A DNA stretch of 64,000 nt from Bacillota bacterium (lineage in GTDB: Bacteria; Bacillota; Clostridia; Acetivibrionales; DSM-1351): positions 1-64,000 of the forward strand of contig JAEZOA010000041.1 of assembly GCA_023441625.1 (NCBI GenBank), in the 5' to 3' direction. A model generated the notes under the pieces. It did no database searches. It had not been told where the DNA came from and saw only the letters and a program-made list of their open reading frames with translations. The stretch's first letter is position 1; each line of letters opens with the position of its first letter. Made by a program: the position numbers and the translations under genes. Below, piece after piece: positions 34,850 through 44,546 of the stretch.

Positions 34850-36166
34850 TCACCACTTATTTACATTGCTGTAAATACATCCTACTGTAACCAAGGATTT
34901 TTGTGCAATCTCATAATTTCTCTTTTTCTTGTCTCGAATACTGGTATCAACATCACTAAATAAACCAAAGTTTGCATTCATAGGCTGAAAATTTTTAACA
35001 CTAACATCTGAAATATAGTTGCTTAAAGCTCCGATTGCAGTATTAGCCGGGAAAGTTATTTTTTCTTTATTTAAACACTTCGCTGCTACATTTAATCCAG
35101 CAACAAAGCCTGAGGCTGTAGATTCTATATAGCCTTCTACACCAGTAATTTGTCCAGCAAAATAGAGAGAATCATTTTTCTTTAATTTAAAAGTATTATC
35201 TAAAAGCTTTGGAGAATTTATAAATGTGTTTCTATGCATTACCCCATATCTCTCAAATTCTGCACTTTCAAGCCCAGGAATCAATCTAAACACTCTTTTT
35301 TGTTCCTCCCACTTTAAATGGGTCTGGAAACCAACAATATTAAAGAGAGTCCCATTTTTATTATCCTGCCTGAGCTGCACAACTGCATAAGGCTTGATAT
35401 TAGTCCTTGAATCCATAAGCCCTACTGGCTTTAGTGGTCCATATCTCATTGTATCTTTACCTCTTTGTGCCATACTCTCTATAGGCATACAACCTTCAAA
35501 TACCATATTCTTTTCAAAATTCTTTACCTCTGCCAGCTCAGCTGTTATTAGTGCATTGTAAAAAGTCTCATATTCTTCTTTGTTCATTGGACAATTAATA
35601 TAATCCTCTGTTCCCTTTCCATATCTAGCTGCCTTAAAAGCCTTGTCCATATCTATTGAATCGAAAGTCACAATAGGTGCAGCGGCATCAAAAAAGTGCA
35701 AATAATCATTTCCAATTATTTTTTCAATATGATTAAACATTGGTTCAGATGTTAATGGTCCAGTAGCAATAATTGTTATATTATCATCTGGTAAACTAGC
35801 TTGTTCTCCGTAAATGATCTGGATATTCTCCATATTTTTAATTGCCTTTGTAACATACTCCGAGAAGCCTTCTCTATCAACTGCTAAAGCTCCTCCTGCC
35901 GGAACTCTTGTTGCATCTGCAGCTTTTAAAATTATGGAATCCATTGTACGTAACTCTTCTTTTAAAAGCCCAACAGCATTTTCTAACTGGTCAGACCGGA
36001 GTGAGTTACTACATACTAGTTCAGCAAAGTTTTCAGAATGGTGGGCTGGTGAATATTTCTGTGGCTTCATTTCGTATAGCTTTACAGCTATACCCCTTTT
36101 TGCTATTTGATATGCAGCCTCACACCCAGCCAAGCCTGCACCAATTACATTTATAGTTTTATTCAT
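34850..36166 (-). CDS. trmFO: TrmFO, folate-dependent tRNA m5U54 methyltransferase
   Basis: A 438-residue FAD protein that methylates U54 of tRNA with methylenetetrahydrofolate. FAD-binding motif INVIGAGLAGCEAAYQIAKR at the N-terminus, then EMKPQKYSPAHHSENFAELV and CSNSLRSDQLENAVGLLKEE, and the C-terminal GQITGVEGYIESTASGFVAG. ATG 36166 follows AAAAGGAGATTGTT. The topA-trmFO pair upstream of the fla operon is the Firmicutes order. Confidence 0.97.
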   Translation of the reverse strand: MNKTINVIGAGLAGCEAAYQIAKRGIAVKLYEMKPQKYSPAHHSENFAELVCSNSLRSDQLENAVGLLKEELRTMDSIILKAADATRVPAGGALAVDREGFSEYVTKAIKNMENIQIIYGEQASLPDDNITIIATGPLTSEPMFNHIEKIIGNDYLHFFDAAAPIVTFDSIDMDKAFKAARYGKGTEDYINCPMNKEEYETFYNALITAELAEVKNFEKNMVFEGCMPIESMAQRGKDTMRYGPLKPVGLMDSRTNIKPYAVVQLRQDNKNGTLFNIVGFQTHLKWEEQKRVFRLIPGLESAEFERYGVMHRNTFINSPKLLDNTFKLKKNDSLYFAGQITGVEGYIESTASGFVAGLNVAAKCLNKEKITFPANTAIGALSNYISDVSVKNFQPMNANFGLFSDVDTSIRDKKKRNYEIAQKSLVTVGCIYSNVNKW

Positions 36167-36206
36167 AACAATCTCCTTTTGTATACTAATAATAAGTGAT
36201 AAAAAC

Positions 36207-36237
36207 AAACCGAAAGAGCGATATGCACTTCCGGTTT
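36207..36237 (-). terminator. Weak terminator-like hairpin between topA and trmFO
   Basis: AAACCG (36207-36212) pairs with CGGTTT (36232-36237), with further partial pairing inside. On the minus strand it is followed by GTTTTTATC. It may partly end topA transcripts before trmFO. Confidence 0.45.
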
Positions 36238-36274
36238 TGTAATAAATAAACTCAATAATACTTTTCCATTTGTT

Positions 36275-38560
36275 CTATTTAGCCTCTTTAGCTTTAGATT
36301 TCTTTTTATTCGCGGTTTCTTTTTTTGCAGTTGTTTTTTTTGCGACGGAAGCCTTTTTTGTTGCTGGTGCTTTTTTTATCGATGAAGTCTTTTTTGTTGT
36401 TGCTCCCTTTTTACTAGCTGCCTTTAGGGTTGCAGTATCCTTTTTTGCAGAGACATTTTGAGCGGCAGCTTCTTTCTTTGCCCTAGCTTCTGCATTGCTA
36501 GCACAATTGTCATTACTGCAATATAACGTCATATTTTTGCCAACATTTTTTTGAAGCATGAATGCTCCACATATTTGACAATTTTCATTACTTGGCATAT
36601 CCCAACTCATAAATGTGCACTCTGGATTTCTCTCACAACCTATATATTTTCTACCTCTTCTAGTCTTTTTTATAAGCACTTTACCTTGACAGAGAGGGCA
36701 TAATACCCCAGCATCTTCAACTATAGCTTTTGTATTCCTGCATTCCGGGAAGCCTGGGCAAGCTAAAAACGTACCAAATTTCCCACGCTTAACAACCATA
36801 AACCTTCCACATTTTTCGCACTGAACGTCAGAAACCTCTACAGGTAATTCCACATCTCCAATGCTTTCCTCTGCTTCCTTCAATACAATAGCAAACGACG
36901 GATAAAAATCTTTTAGGACTGCCTTCCAAGCCTTCTCTCCATCAGCAACAGCGTCCAGCTTATTTTCCATCTGTGCTGTGAACTCAGCATCTACAATATC
37001 TTTAAAATGATTTACCATTATTTCATTAACTATTTTGCCTAATTCAGTAGGAATTAAATGCTTTTTTTCTTTAACAGTGTATCCCCTTGATAAAATAGTA
37101 GAAATTGTCGGTGAATAAGTACTTGGTCTTCCGATTCCCTTTTCTTCAAGTGCTCTTACCAGCGTCGCCTCTGTATATCTAGAAGGTGGTTGCGTAAAAT
37201 GCTGTTTAGGTGTATTGCTCTTCAGTTCCAGAATATCACCTTCAAGAAGCTGTGGAAGAGTGTTTTCTTCATCTTCTGATTCTTCATCTTTTCCTTCTAT
37301 ATATAAAACCATAAACCCTGGAAACTTAACCTTTGAGCCAGATGCTTTAAATAAATAACTGTTAACATTAATATCAGCATTAACTGTATCATATATCGCT
37401 GAAGACATTTGACTGGCTATAAACCTGCTCCAAATAAGCTTATATAGTTTAAACTGCTCTGGAGTTAAGGAATCTTTAATATCCTCTGGTGATAAATCAA
37501 TATAAGATGGGCGTATTGCTTCATGTGCATCCTGTGAGGCAGATTTATTCTTATATATTCTGGGAGTTTCAGGGATATATGCAGACCCGTACTTACCAGT
37601 TATAAATTCTCTAGCTTCAGCTTGAGCATCTGCTGATATTCTAGTTGAATCAGTTCTCATATAGGTAATTAATCCAACTGTCCCACGTCCCTTTATTTCA
37701 ACACCTTCATATAGCTTTTGAGCTATCATCATAGTTCTCTTAGTAGTAAAACCAAGCTTTCTTGCTGCCTCCTGCTGCAATGTACTAGTAATAAATGGCG
37801 CAGCAGCAACTCTTTTCTTTTCTTGCTCCTTAACCTTTTGAACAATATATTTACTTTTATCAATTTCCTTTAATATCGCATTTACTTGCTCTTGACTTGT
37901 AAGCTCAATTTTTTCATTTGTAGTTCCATAGAATTTAGCATCAAACATCGGATTAACCTTCGGCTTTGCTAATCTTGCAACTATCGACCAATATTCCTGA
38001 GAAACAAATCCTTCTATCTCTTCCTCTCGGTCACAAATCATTTTTGTTGCAACAGACTGAACTCTACCAGCACTAAGCCCTTTTTTTACTTTTTTCCAAA
38101 GCAAAGGACTTATTTTATATCCCACTATTCTGTCTAAAACTCTGCGTGCTTGCTGTGCATCAACTAAATCCGTATCAATTTTTCTAGGCTGCTTTATAGC
38201 ATTTTTTACAGCATTTTGAGTTATTTCATTAAATATAACTCTACATTTTTGTCCTTCATCTATATTCAAAAGATTAGCTAAATGCCAAGATATTGCCTCT
38301 CCCTCACGGTCAGGGTCTGTTGCAAGAAAAACCTTCTTTGCTGCTTTGGCTTCTTTTTTAAGCTTCGCAATAACATCACCTTTTCCCCTGATAGTGATGT
38401 ACTTAGGCTCAAAATTATTCTCAATGTCTACCCCAATCTGACTTTTAGGTAAATCCCTCACATGTCCTATAGATGCTTCAACTTTATATCCTTTACCTAA
38501 AAACTTTCCAATTGATTTTACTTTTCCAGGAGACTCCACAATAACCAGGTTATCAGCCAT
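36275..38560 (-). CDS. topA: DNA topoisomerase I
   Basis: A 761-residue type IA topoisomerase that relaxes negative supercoils. The TOPRIM domain begins MADNLVIVESPGKVKSIGKF. The active-site Tyr is in GLITYMRTDSTRIS. Three C-terminal zinc-ribbon units follow: CEKCGRFMVVKRG...CPGFPEC, CPLC...CERNPEC, and CQIC...CSNDNC. The end (about residues 705-761) is a Lys/Ala/Thr-rich histone-like tail of KK-A-T-type repeats. The frame extends 21 codons upstream, but ATG 38560 with GAGGAAAAAA is the normal start. Confidence 0.97.
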   Translation of the reverse strand: MADNLVIVESPGKVKSIGKFLGKGYKVEASIGHVRDLPKSQIGVDIENNFEPKYITIRGKGDVIAKLKKEAKAAKKVFLATDPDREGEAISWHLANLLNIDEGQKCRVIFNEITQNAVKNAIKQPRKIDTDLVDAQQARRVLDRIVGYKISPLLWKKVKKGLSAGRVQSVATKMICDREEEIEGFVSQEYWSIVARLAKPKVNPMFDAKFYGTTNEKIELTSQEQVNAILKEIDKSKYIVQKVKEQEKKRVAAAPFITSTLQQEAARKLGFTTKRTMMIAQKLYEGVEIKGRGTVGLITYMRTDSTRISADAQAEAREFITGKYGSAYIPETPRIYKNKSASQDAHEAIRPSYIDLSPEDIKDSLTPEQFKLYKLIWSRFIASQMSSAIYDTVNADINVNSYLFKASGSKVKFPGFMVLYIEGKDEESEDEENTLPQLLEGDILELKSNTPKQHFTQPPSRYTEATLVRALEEKGIGRPSTYSPTISTILSRGYTVKEKKHLIPTELGKIVNEIMVNHFKDIVDAEFTAQMENKLDAVADGEKAWKAVLKDFYPSFAIVLKEAEESIGDVELPVEVSDVQCEKCGRFMVVKRGKFGTFLACPGFPECRNTKAIVEDAGVLCPLCQGKVLIKKTRRGRKYIGCERNPECTFMSWDMPSNENCQICGAFMLQKNVGKNMTLYCSNDNCASNAEARAKKEAAAQNVSAKKDTATLKAASKKGATTKKTSSIKKAPATKKASVAKKTTAKKETANKKKSKAKEAK

Positions 38561-38743
38561 TTTTTTCCTCCGTGTTAAAATTCTTATGCACAAAATTACT
38601 TCTAATACTTTTTTATTAAACAACTACTAATTTAAACTGGATTTTAGAATCTGTCAACCATACATTAATAATTCTTATACATATTTTTTATTTGTAAATA
38701 TATGGTGCCATTAAACATAGATTAAACAATAACTTTCTTCATT

Positions 38744-39868
38744 TTATAAGCAAATCTCGTATAAATTTCCGGGAAGTTGTGATATAACTCCCTTTATTTC
38801 CAGCATAAAAAGAAGATTATTAACTTCCTTTGCCGTAATATTGCTTCTTTCAATTATTTCATCGATATGATGTATTCCATTGGCTATGATTTTTACCATC
38901 CTAATTTCCTCAGTACTAAGGCCTTTATAAATACTAAAGTTTGTTTTATTTTTTCTTTTTGCATAATCATCCTGCTTATCGTTAATGTATATCTCTTCCT
39001 TAAATTCAAATTCCTCTAGAATATCTTCTACACTCATTACCATTTTTGCACCGTCTCTAATTAGTTGATTTGTCCCTTTGCTATAGGCACAATCAATGTT
39101 TCCCGGAATTGCAAATACTTCTCTTCCTTGCTCAAGTGCAAAGCTTGCAGTAATTAAAGAACCACTTCTTTTAGCAGCCTCTACAACCAACACCCCTGAA
39201 GATATGCCGCTTATGATTCTATTTCTTGCAGGAAAATTGTGTTGAAGTGGAGGCATACCTGGAGGATATTCAGAAAGAACTAATCCATCGGATTTAATTA
39301 TATTTTCGAAAAGTCTTGTGTTTTCAGGTGGGTAAATATTATCAAGTCCACAGCCTAGAACTGCTATAGTTTTACCACCAGCATCCAAGGCTCCTTCATG
39401 GGCAATACTATCTATACCTCGTGCTAAGCCACTGATAATCTGAACTCCTTTCATTGCTAGTTCATATGACAATTTTTTTGCAGAAAAGGAACCATAATTT
39501 GTAGTTTTTCTTGACCCTACAATTGCAATAGCAAAATCATTAATGGCAAGTTTTCCAATATAGTATAAGGCTATTGGAGGATCATATATCTGCCTTAAGT
39601 TATTTGGATATATAGCATCAAATATATTAATCATTTTAATATTGTATTTAATCATAGATTGGTATATTTGAATTACTCTTTCCCTCTTGTGACTATCTAA
39701 AATTTCATGGATATTTTTTTCTGTTAGAAGTCTGCTTTGTTTCAGTTCCTGCTCTGACATTTCATATATTTCCCTTGGATGTTTATACCTTTTCAGCAAG
39801 CTCATAGCTTTAAAAGCGCCTAAACCTTCCAATGAAGAAATCCATATCCAGTATTCAATTTCCCTCAT
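38744..39868 (-). CDS. dprA: DNA processing protein DprA (Smf)
   Basis: A 374-residue protein that loads RecA on incoming single-stranded DNA. A SAM-like N-terminal domain precedes the Rossmann-fold core with GSRKTTNYGSFSAKKLSYEL, ISGLARGIDSIAHEGALDAG, GKTIAVLGCGLDNIYPPEN and RNRIISGISSGVLVVEAAKR. The C-terminal winged helix covers about residues 305-374. ATG 39868 has AGGTG six bases upstream. It is placed between comM and topA. Confidence 0.95.
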   Translation of the reverse strand: MREIEYWIWISSLEGLGAFKAMSLLKRYKHPREIYEMSEQELKQSRLLTEKNIHEILDSHKRERVIQIYQSMIKYNIKMINIFDAIYPNNLRQIYDPPIALYYIGKLAINDFAIAIVGSRKTTNYGSFSAKKLSYELAMKGVQIISGLARGIDSIAHEGALDAGGKTIAVLGCGLDNIYPPENTRLFENIIKSDGLVLSEYPPGMPPLQHNFPARNRIISGISSGVLVVEAAKRSGSLITASFALEQGREVFAIPGNIDCAYSKGTNQLIRDGAKMVMSVEDILEEFEFKEEIYINDKQDDYAKRKNKTNFSIYKGLSTEEIRMVKIIANGIHHIDEIIERSNITAKEVNNLLFMLEIKGVISQLPGNLYEICL

Positions 39869-39903
39869 ACTATGCACCTATCTTTACTTATATTTTTATT
39901 TTC

Positions 39904-41433
39904 TTATATCTTTATTCTGTCTAAACTCCTATACTGTATTGCCTCCGCTAAATGCTCTGATTGTATTACCTCCGAGCTCTCCATATCAGCAATTGTTCTT
40001 GCAACCTTTAGAATTCTGTCGTGAGCTCGCGCACTGAGTCCAAGCTTTTCAAATGCCCTTCGTAGCAAACCTGACGTATAACGGTCTAGTTCGCAATACT
40101 TTCTTATTAGTGAAGGTGACAACTCTGAATTAGAGTAAATACCTAAACCCTTGTATCTATCTATTTGTATTCCCCTTGCCTTATTTACCCTTTCACGAAT
40201 AACTGCGGATGTCTCTTCCAGCTCATTTTTTGACAGATCATCATACCTTACAGGATACACCTGAGCATGAATATCAATCCTGTCTAAGATAGGTTGACTC
40301 AGTCTGCCAAAATATTGTTGAATCATTTTGGGTGTACAATTACAGCTCTTTGATTTATCTAAATAAAAGCCACATTTGCATGGATTTGCAGCACAAACTA
40401 ATGTGGTTTTTGCTGGATAAGTTATACTGCTATTTGCTCTTGAAATGCAAATTTCACCATCTTCCAAAGGTTGACGTAACACCTCAATTGCATTCTTACT
40501 AAACTCTGGAAATTCATCAAGAAATAGAACTCCATAATGTGCAAGACTAACTTCTCCTGGTTTTATATGTTTTCCACCTCCTACAAGTGCAATATCTGAC
40601 ACAGTGTGGTGCGGGCTTCTAAATGGTCTGGATGTAATTAGCGATGTCTTTTGAGGTAATAATCCTGAAACACTATAAATCTTTGTTATTTCAAGAGCCT
40701 CTTCAAAAGTCATTTGGGGAAGTATAGTAGGAAATCTCTTTGCTAACATAGTTTTACCACTGCCATAGGAGCCAACCATTAGCAGATTGTGTGCCCCACA
40801 GGCAGCAACCTCCATAGCTCTCTTAACACTAGCCTGTCCTTTTACATCACAAAAATCTATAGAATCATTTATTCTATGAACAAATAAGTTATTTAAATCA
40901 ACTATATATGGAGTTATAGTATCCTTACCATTTAGATGTTCTAATATTGACTTAAGTGATTTTACTGGTAATATATTTACATTTTGGAGTACAGCTGCTT
41001 CATCAGCATTTGCTTCTGGAACAAATATATTTTTTATTCCATTTGTAACTGCACAATTGGTCATTGAAAGTATACCCGCTACTGGCTTTATCCCCCCATC
41101 TAACGATAGTTCACCAAGAAACATATATGAACATAACTCATTATTAATTATTGTTCCAGATGCAACAAGAATTCCTATTGCTATTGAAACATCATAAAAT
41201 GAACCTTCCTTTCTTAGGTTTGCAGGAGCAAGATTAATTGTTATCCGTCTAACAGGAAAATCCATTCCACTGTTCTTGATTGCAGCTCTCACTCTCTCAC
41301 GGGATTCTCGAACAGCGGTATCTCCTAATCCAACAATATCAAAGGTAGGTATACCATTACTTATATCTGTTTCCACCTCAACTATACGCCCGTCAATACC
41401 CATCAACGCACAACTATTTACTTTTGAAACCAT
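39904..41433 (-). CDS. comM: ComM/YifB family AAA+ ATPase (Mg-chelatase-like)
   Basis: A 509-residue hexameric helicase-like AAA+ protein linked to branch migration during natural transformation. The N-terminal Lon-like domain is followed by Walker A (VGSYGSGKTMLAKRFPTILP), the FRSPHHTVSDIALVGGG segment, Walker B (GVLFLDEFPEFSKNAIEVLR), a zinc-binding cysteine cluster (CAANPCKCGF...CNC) and a C-terminal domain. The dprA pairing suggests a DNA uptake/recombination role. Confidence 0.93.
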   Translation of the reverse strand: MVSKVNSCALMGIDGRIVEVETDISNGIPTFDIVGLGDTAVRESRERVRAAIKNSGMDFPVRRITINLAPANLRKEGSFYDVSIAIGILVASGTIINNELCSYMFLGELSLDGGIKPVAGILSMTNCAVTNGIKNIFVPEANADEAAVLQNVNILPVKSLKSILEHLNGKDTITPYIVDLNNLFVHRINDSIDFCDVKGQASVKRAMEVAACGAHNLLMVGSYGSGKTMLAKRFPTILPQMTFEEALEITKIYSVSGLLPQKTSLITSRPFRSPHHTVSDIALVGGGKHIKPGEVSLAHYGVLFLDEFPEFSKNAIEVLRQPLEDGEICISRANSSITYPAKTTLVCAANPCKCGFYLDKSKSCNCTPKMIQQYFGRLSQPILDRIDIHAQVYPVRYDDLSKNELEETSAVIRERVNKARGIQIDRYKGLGIYSNSELSPSLIRKYCELDRYTSGLLRRAFEKLGLSARAHDRILKVARTIADMESSEVIQSEHLAEAIQYRSLDRIKI

Positions 41434-41547
41434 AATGAAATAACCTCTTTTCTTATACTCTCATTTATTTAAAATTATTTTTAGATGATTTGATTTTGAA
41501 TTGACTTTGAAAATAATATATTTATCTGGTGGTTTTTCACTCATTAC

Positions 41548-41569
41548 CTTGATTATAGATATAATCAAG
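41548..41569. promoter_or_regulatory. Perfect palindrome, possible operator 1
   Basis: CTTGATTATA and its complement TATAATCAAG flank a 2-bp centre (GA). The site lies about 115 bp upstream of comM. A 10+10-bp perfect inverted repeat in a divergent promoter region suits a dimeric regulator, but no regulator gene is adjacent. Confidence 0.4.
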
Positions 41570-41716
41570 TACCTCATGGACAGGTAAGTGATTAACGTAC
41601 ATTGAATGTATCCAATCACTAAAATTAGGGATAGGATTATTAATATTAGACATTATTTGCTGAAATATTTTGAAAAAAGCTTGATTTTTTAAACTGTTTT
41701 AATATAAAGATAGTAA

Positions 41717-41735
41717 TAGAAAGTAATACTTTCTA
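41717..41735. promoter_or_regulatory. Perfect palindrome, possible operator 2
   Basis: TAGAAAGTAATACTTTCTA is a perfect 19-bp odd palindrome. It lies about 115 bp upstream of the uvrA2 promoter. It could bind a dimeric regulator. Confidence 0.4.
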
Positions 41736-41830
41736 CCTTTTTGAGCATTATTTGAATTATATCATACATCAAACAATAAATCACCTATTTTTTACATTTT
41801 TTCTATCATAAGTAATTAAACCCTACATTA

Positions 41831-41860
41831 TTACACCAGACTTTAACATTGTGCTATACT
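41831..41860 (+). promoter_or_regulatory. Probable promoter of the class II uvrA gene
   Basis: TTACAC (41831-41836), an 18-bp spacer and TATACT (41855-41860) lie just upstream of the AAAGGAGGG Shine-Dalgarno sequence at about 41874, so the leader would be about 20 nt. Confidence 0.5.
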
Positions 41861-41887
41861 TTGTATAAAGCTAAAAGGAGGGATTCT

Positions 41888-44419
41888 ATGCAAAATGAAA
41901 TAAAAATTATTGGCGCTAAAGAAAATAATCTTAAAAACATTTCTCTTTCCATTCCAAAAAACAAATTAGTTGTACTGACTGGAGTTTCTGGCTCAGGCAA
42001 ATCGACAATTGCTTTTGAAACCTTACAAACCGAGTGTCAGCGCCAATATATGGAATCGCTGGGAATGGTAACAGATGAATTTGTTAAACCAAATGTAGGT
42101 GAGATTACAGGCTTATCTCCCGCAATTAGTGTGAGTCAGAGTAACGCTAATCGAAATCCACGTTCAACGGTTGGAACAATTACGGAAATCTATACCTACT
42201 TACGTATCCTATATGCAAAGCTTGGTGTACGAAAATGTAAACACTGCTGCAAGGAAATTCTACCACAATTTGAGGATGAAATACTCAGCAGCGACATACT
42301 TGATGATGATACTTTTGCCTCCGATATGGAAGAGGGTATGCCTTGTCCCCATTGCGGAAAAACCATACCCATACTCACTATGAGCCATTTTTCGTTTAAT
42401 AAACCTCAAGGTGCATGTGAAGTCTGTAATGGAATCGGGGTAACTAATGTACCGAATTTAGAGAAAATTATTAACGAGAATTTAAGCATTAATGAGGGTG
42501 CTGTTTTGCTTTGGGATGATTTTTTGACGCAGCGCAACGGAGAAAGTGTTGAAAATGCCGGAAAACATTATGGTTTCGAAGCTGATTTAAATAAACCATT
42601 AAATTCTTGGAATGATACCGCAAAAACATTTTTGTTCCACGGTGCATTGAGTAATGAAATCGCTGCACTATTTCCAGACGTCAAACCACCTAAAACTGTT
42701 CCTCTTGGAAGGTATGAAGGGCTGCTTACTAATTTAAAGCGTAGGTATTCTGAAAATGCTACAGCAAAAAATCATGAAAAGATAAAGCAGCTTTTTCATG
42801 AAGATGTGTGTCCTACTTGTAACGGCACAAAGCTAAAAAAAGATAGTGCCAAAGTAACTGTAAATAACTTAAACATTATCGAAATTGGTCAAAAATCTCT
42901 TTCTGACCTTCTCTCTATAATGCTTTATATAGAAAAGAACCTTTCGAAAGAAGCAATCGGAATAGTTGCTCCCATAACTCAAAGCATAAAGCAACGTCTA
43001 CATAGATTTTTGGATGTTGGCGTTGGTTACCTCAGTCTCCAACGAAGTGCTGTCAGCCTTTCGGGTGGTGAAGCTCAAAGATTACGTCTTGCTTCTCTAC
43101 TAGGATCCGGACTAACGGGAGTATTGTATGTGCTAGATGAGCCAACTACAGGGCTACATTCTAGAGATACAGAAAAACTACTGAATGTGCTTTGTCATCT
43201 TCGTGACCTTGGTAACACTGTGCTTGTTATTGAACATGATTTAGAATTTATGCAAAATGCTGATTATATTATTGACATCGGTCCAGGTGCAGGAGAATTT
43301 GGTGGACAAGTAGTTGCTGCAGGAACAGTAGAAGAAATAATAAATAATAAAAACTCAATAACAGGAAAATATCTATCAGGAGAGCTTACTTCGTATAGAT
43401 CAAAGGACAAAAGAAAAAATACTAATCACTTTCTTTCTGTTCAAAACGCCACAGCCAACAACCTTAAAAATGTTACAGTTGATATACCTTTGAGCAAATT
43501 AATTGCTGTTTCAGGCGTATCAGGTTCAGGAAAATCCTCCCTTGTATTTGATGTGATTGCAGCACATGCAGATTGTTTTTGGGGTAAAAATAAAGCACCA
43601 AATAATGCAATTGTAACAAACTTTGAACACTTAAATCGTTTTATAACTTTTGACCAAGCTGCTATTGGGCGGTCAACTCGTTCTAATGTAGCCACCTATA
43701 CAGATATTTATACAGACATTCGTGAGTTTTTTGCCTCTATGCCAAGTGCAAAAATACAAAAATTACTACCAAAGCATTTTTCTTTTAATGTAATTGGAGG
43801 AAGATGTGAGAAATGCGAAGGTGCAGGAGTTCTGACAATTCCTATGCATTTTATGCCTGATGCTCATGTAACTTGTCCTACCTGTAAAGGAAAACGCTTT
43901 CAAAAGCATATATTATCAATCACTTATAATGGTCACACAATTTCAGACATACTTGATTTGTCAGTGGATGCTGCATTAAAAGTATTTGTCAATGAAAAGC
44001 AAATTTATGACAAGCTAAAATTCTTGTCTAAAGTCGGTTTGGATTATATAAAATTAGGTCAATCGACATCTACTCTATCTGGGGGGGAAGCACAGCGTAT
44101 CAAACTTGCTAAAGAGCTTGGTAGTAGCTTTAGCGGAAATACATTATACCTTCTTGACGAGCCAACTACTGGATTACACCCTCATGATACAGTGAAGCTT
44201 GCTAAAGTATTAGATGAGCTTGTTTCTGCTGGGAATACAGTTATAGTGGTTGAACATAATCTTGATATAATTGGTATGGCAGACTTTGTGATAGACTTTG
44301 GATTTGAGGGTGGAGATGCTGGAGGATATATAGTAGCAAAAGGCACACCAGATGATATTATTTCGTGTATAGAATCTTTTACAGGAAAGTGCCTTTTAAA
44401 TCTTAAAAAGCAAATCTAA
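41888..44419 (+). CDS. Class II UvrA-like ABC ATPase (UvrA2)
   Basis: An 843-residue UvrA paralogue. Walker A motifs are GVSGSGKSTIAFETLQ (N-terminal) and GVSGSGKSSLVFDVIA (C-terminal). ABC signatures are SVSLSGGEAQRLRLASLLGS-like and TLSGGEAQRIKLAKELGS, each followed by a LDEPTTGLH Walker B. Zinc-binding Cys pairs occur near 120-165 and near 645-670. Between LRILYAKLGVRKC and the next Cys pair only about 45 residues remain, where housekeeping UvrA carries the UvrB-binding domain, so UvrB recruitment is probably lost. Such class II proteins are linked to tolerance of DNA-damaging agents or antibiotics. The start follows AAAGGAGGGATTCT. Confidence 0.9.
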   Translation: MQNEIKIIGAKENNLKNISLSIPKNKLVVLTGVSGSGKSTIAFETLQTECQRQYMESLGMVTDEFVKPNVGEITGLSPAISVSQSNANRNPRSTVGTITEIYTYLRILYAKLGVRKCKHCCKEILPQFEDEILSSDILDDDTFASDMEEGMPCPHCGKTIPILTMSHFSFNKPQGACEVCNGIGVTNVPNLEKIINENLSINEGAVLLWDDFLTQRNGESVENAGKHYGFEADLNKPLNSWNDTAKTFLFHGALSNEIAALFPDVKPPKTVPLGRYEGLLTNLKRRYSENATAKNHEKIKQLFHEDVCPTCNGTKLKKDSAKVTVNNLNIIEIGQKSLSDLLSIMLYIEKNLSKEAIGIVAPITQSIKQRLHRFLDVGVGYLSLQRSAVSLSGGEAQRLRLASLLGSGLTGVLYVLDEPTTGLHSRDTEKLLNVLCHLRDLGNTVLVIEHDLEFMQNADYIIDIGPGAGEFGGQVVAAGTVEEIINNKNSITGKYLSGELTSYRSKDKRKNTNHFLSVQNATANNLKNVTVDIPLSKLIAVSGVSGSGKSSLVFDVIAAHADCFWGKNKAPNNAIVTNFEHLNRFITFDQAAIGRSTRSNVATYTDIYTDIREFFASMPSAKIQKLLPKHFSFNVIGGRCEKCEGAGVLTIPMHFMPDAHVTCPTCKGKRFQKHILSITYNGHTISDILDLSVDAALKVFVNEKQIYDKLKFLSKVGLDYIKLGQSTSTLSGGEAQRIKLAKELGSSFSGNTLYLLDEPTTGLHPHDTVKLAKVLDELVSAGNTVIVVEHNLDIIGMADFVIDFGFEGGDAGGYIVAKGTPDDIISCIESFTGKCLLNLKKQI

Positions 44420-44433
44420 AATCAAAAATAAAC

Positions 44434-44527
44434 ACTCTTGAATAAAAAAACCGACCTCCTATTTGTTAGAATTTTAGGTCTTAACATATAGGGGTCAGTT
44501 CAGGCGCTTTAGTCAAGAGTTTTTTTA
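44434..44527. terminator. Large palindromic terminator between uvrA2 and nrdR
   Basis: ACTCTTGA (44434-44441) pairs with TCAAGAGT (44513-44520), which is followed by seven Ts on the plus strand. Inside, a second arm pair of about 13 nt (44449-44462 with 44488-44500, one bulge and one mismatch) and a third weak one extend the fold. The whole 94-nt interval is nearly one hairpin. It lies between convergent genes, so termination is the simplest role; its size is unusual. Confidence 0.65.
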
Positions 44528-44546
44528 CATTTTAATAAATTTTGAG

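Larger units (their letters stand above)
41434..41887. other. Divergent intergenic region comM/uvrA2
   Basis: About 450 bp of A+T-rich DNA without a convincing gene. It contains two perfect palindromes (41548-41569 and 41717-41735, listed separately) and a plus-strand promoter near 41831-41860. No long frame with a Shine-Dalgarno sequence was seen. Confidence 0.6.

Noticed and set aside
36270..36461. Phe/Ala-rich plus-strand frame at the end of topA
   Set aside because: It is the complement of the Lys/Ala-rich topA tail, not a membrane protein gene.
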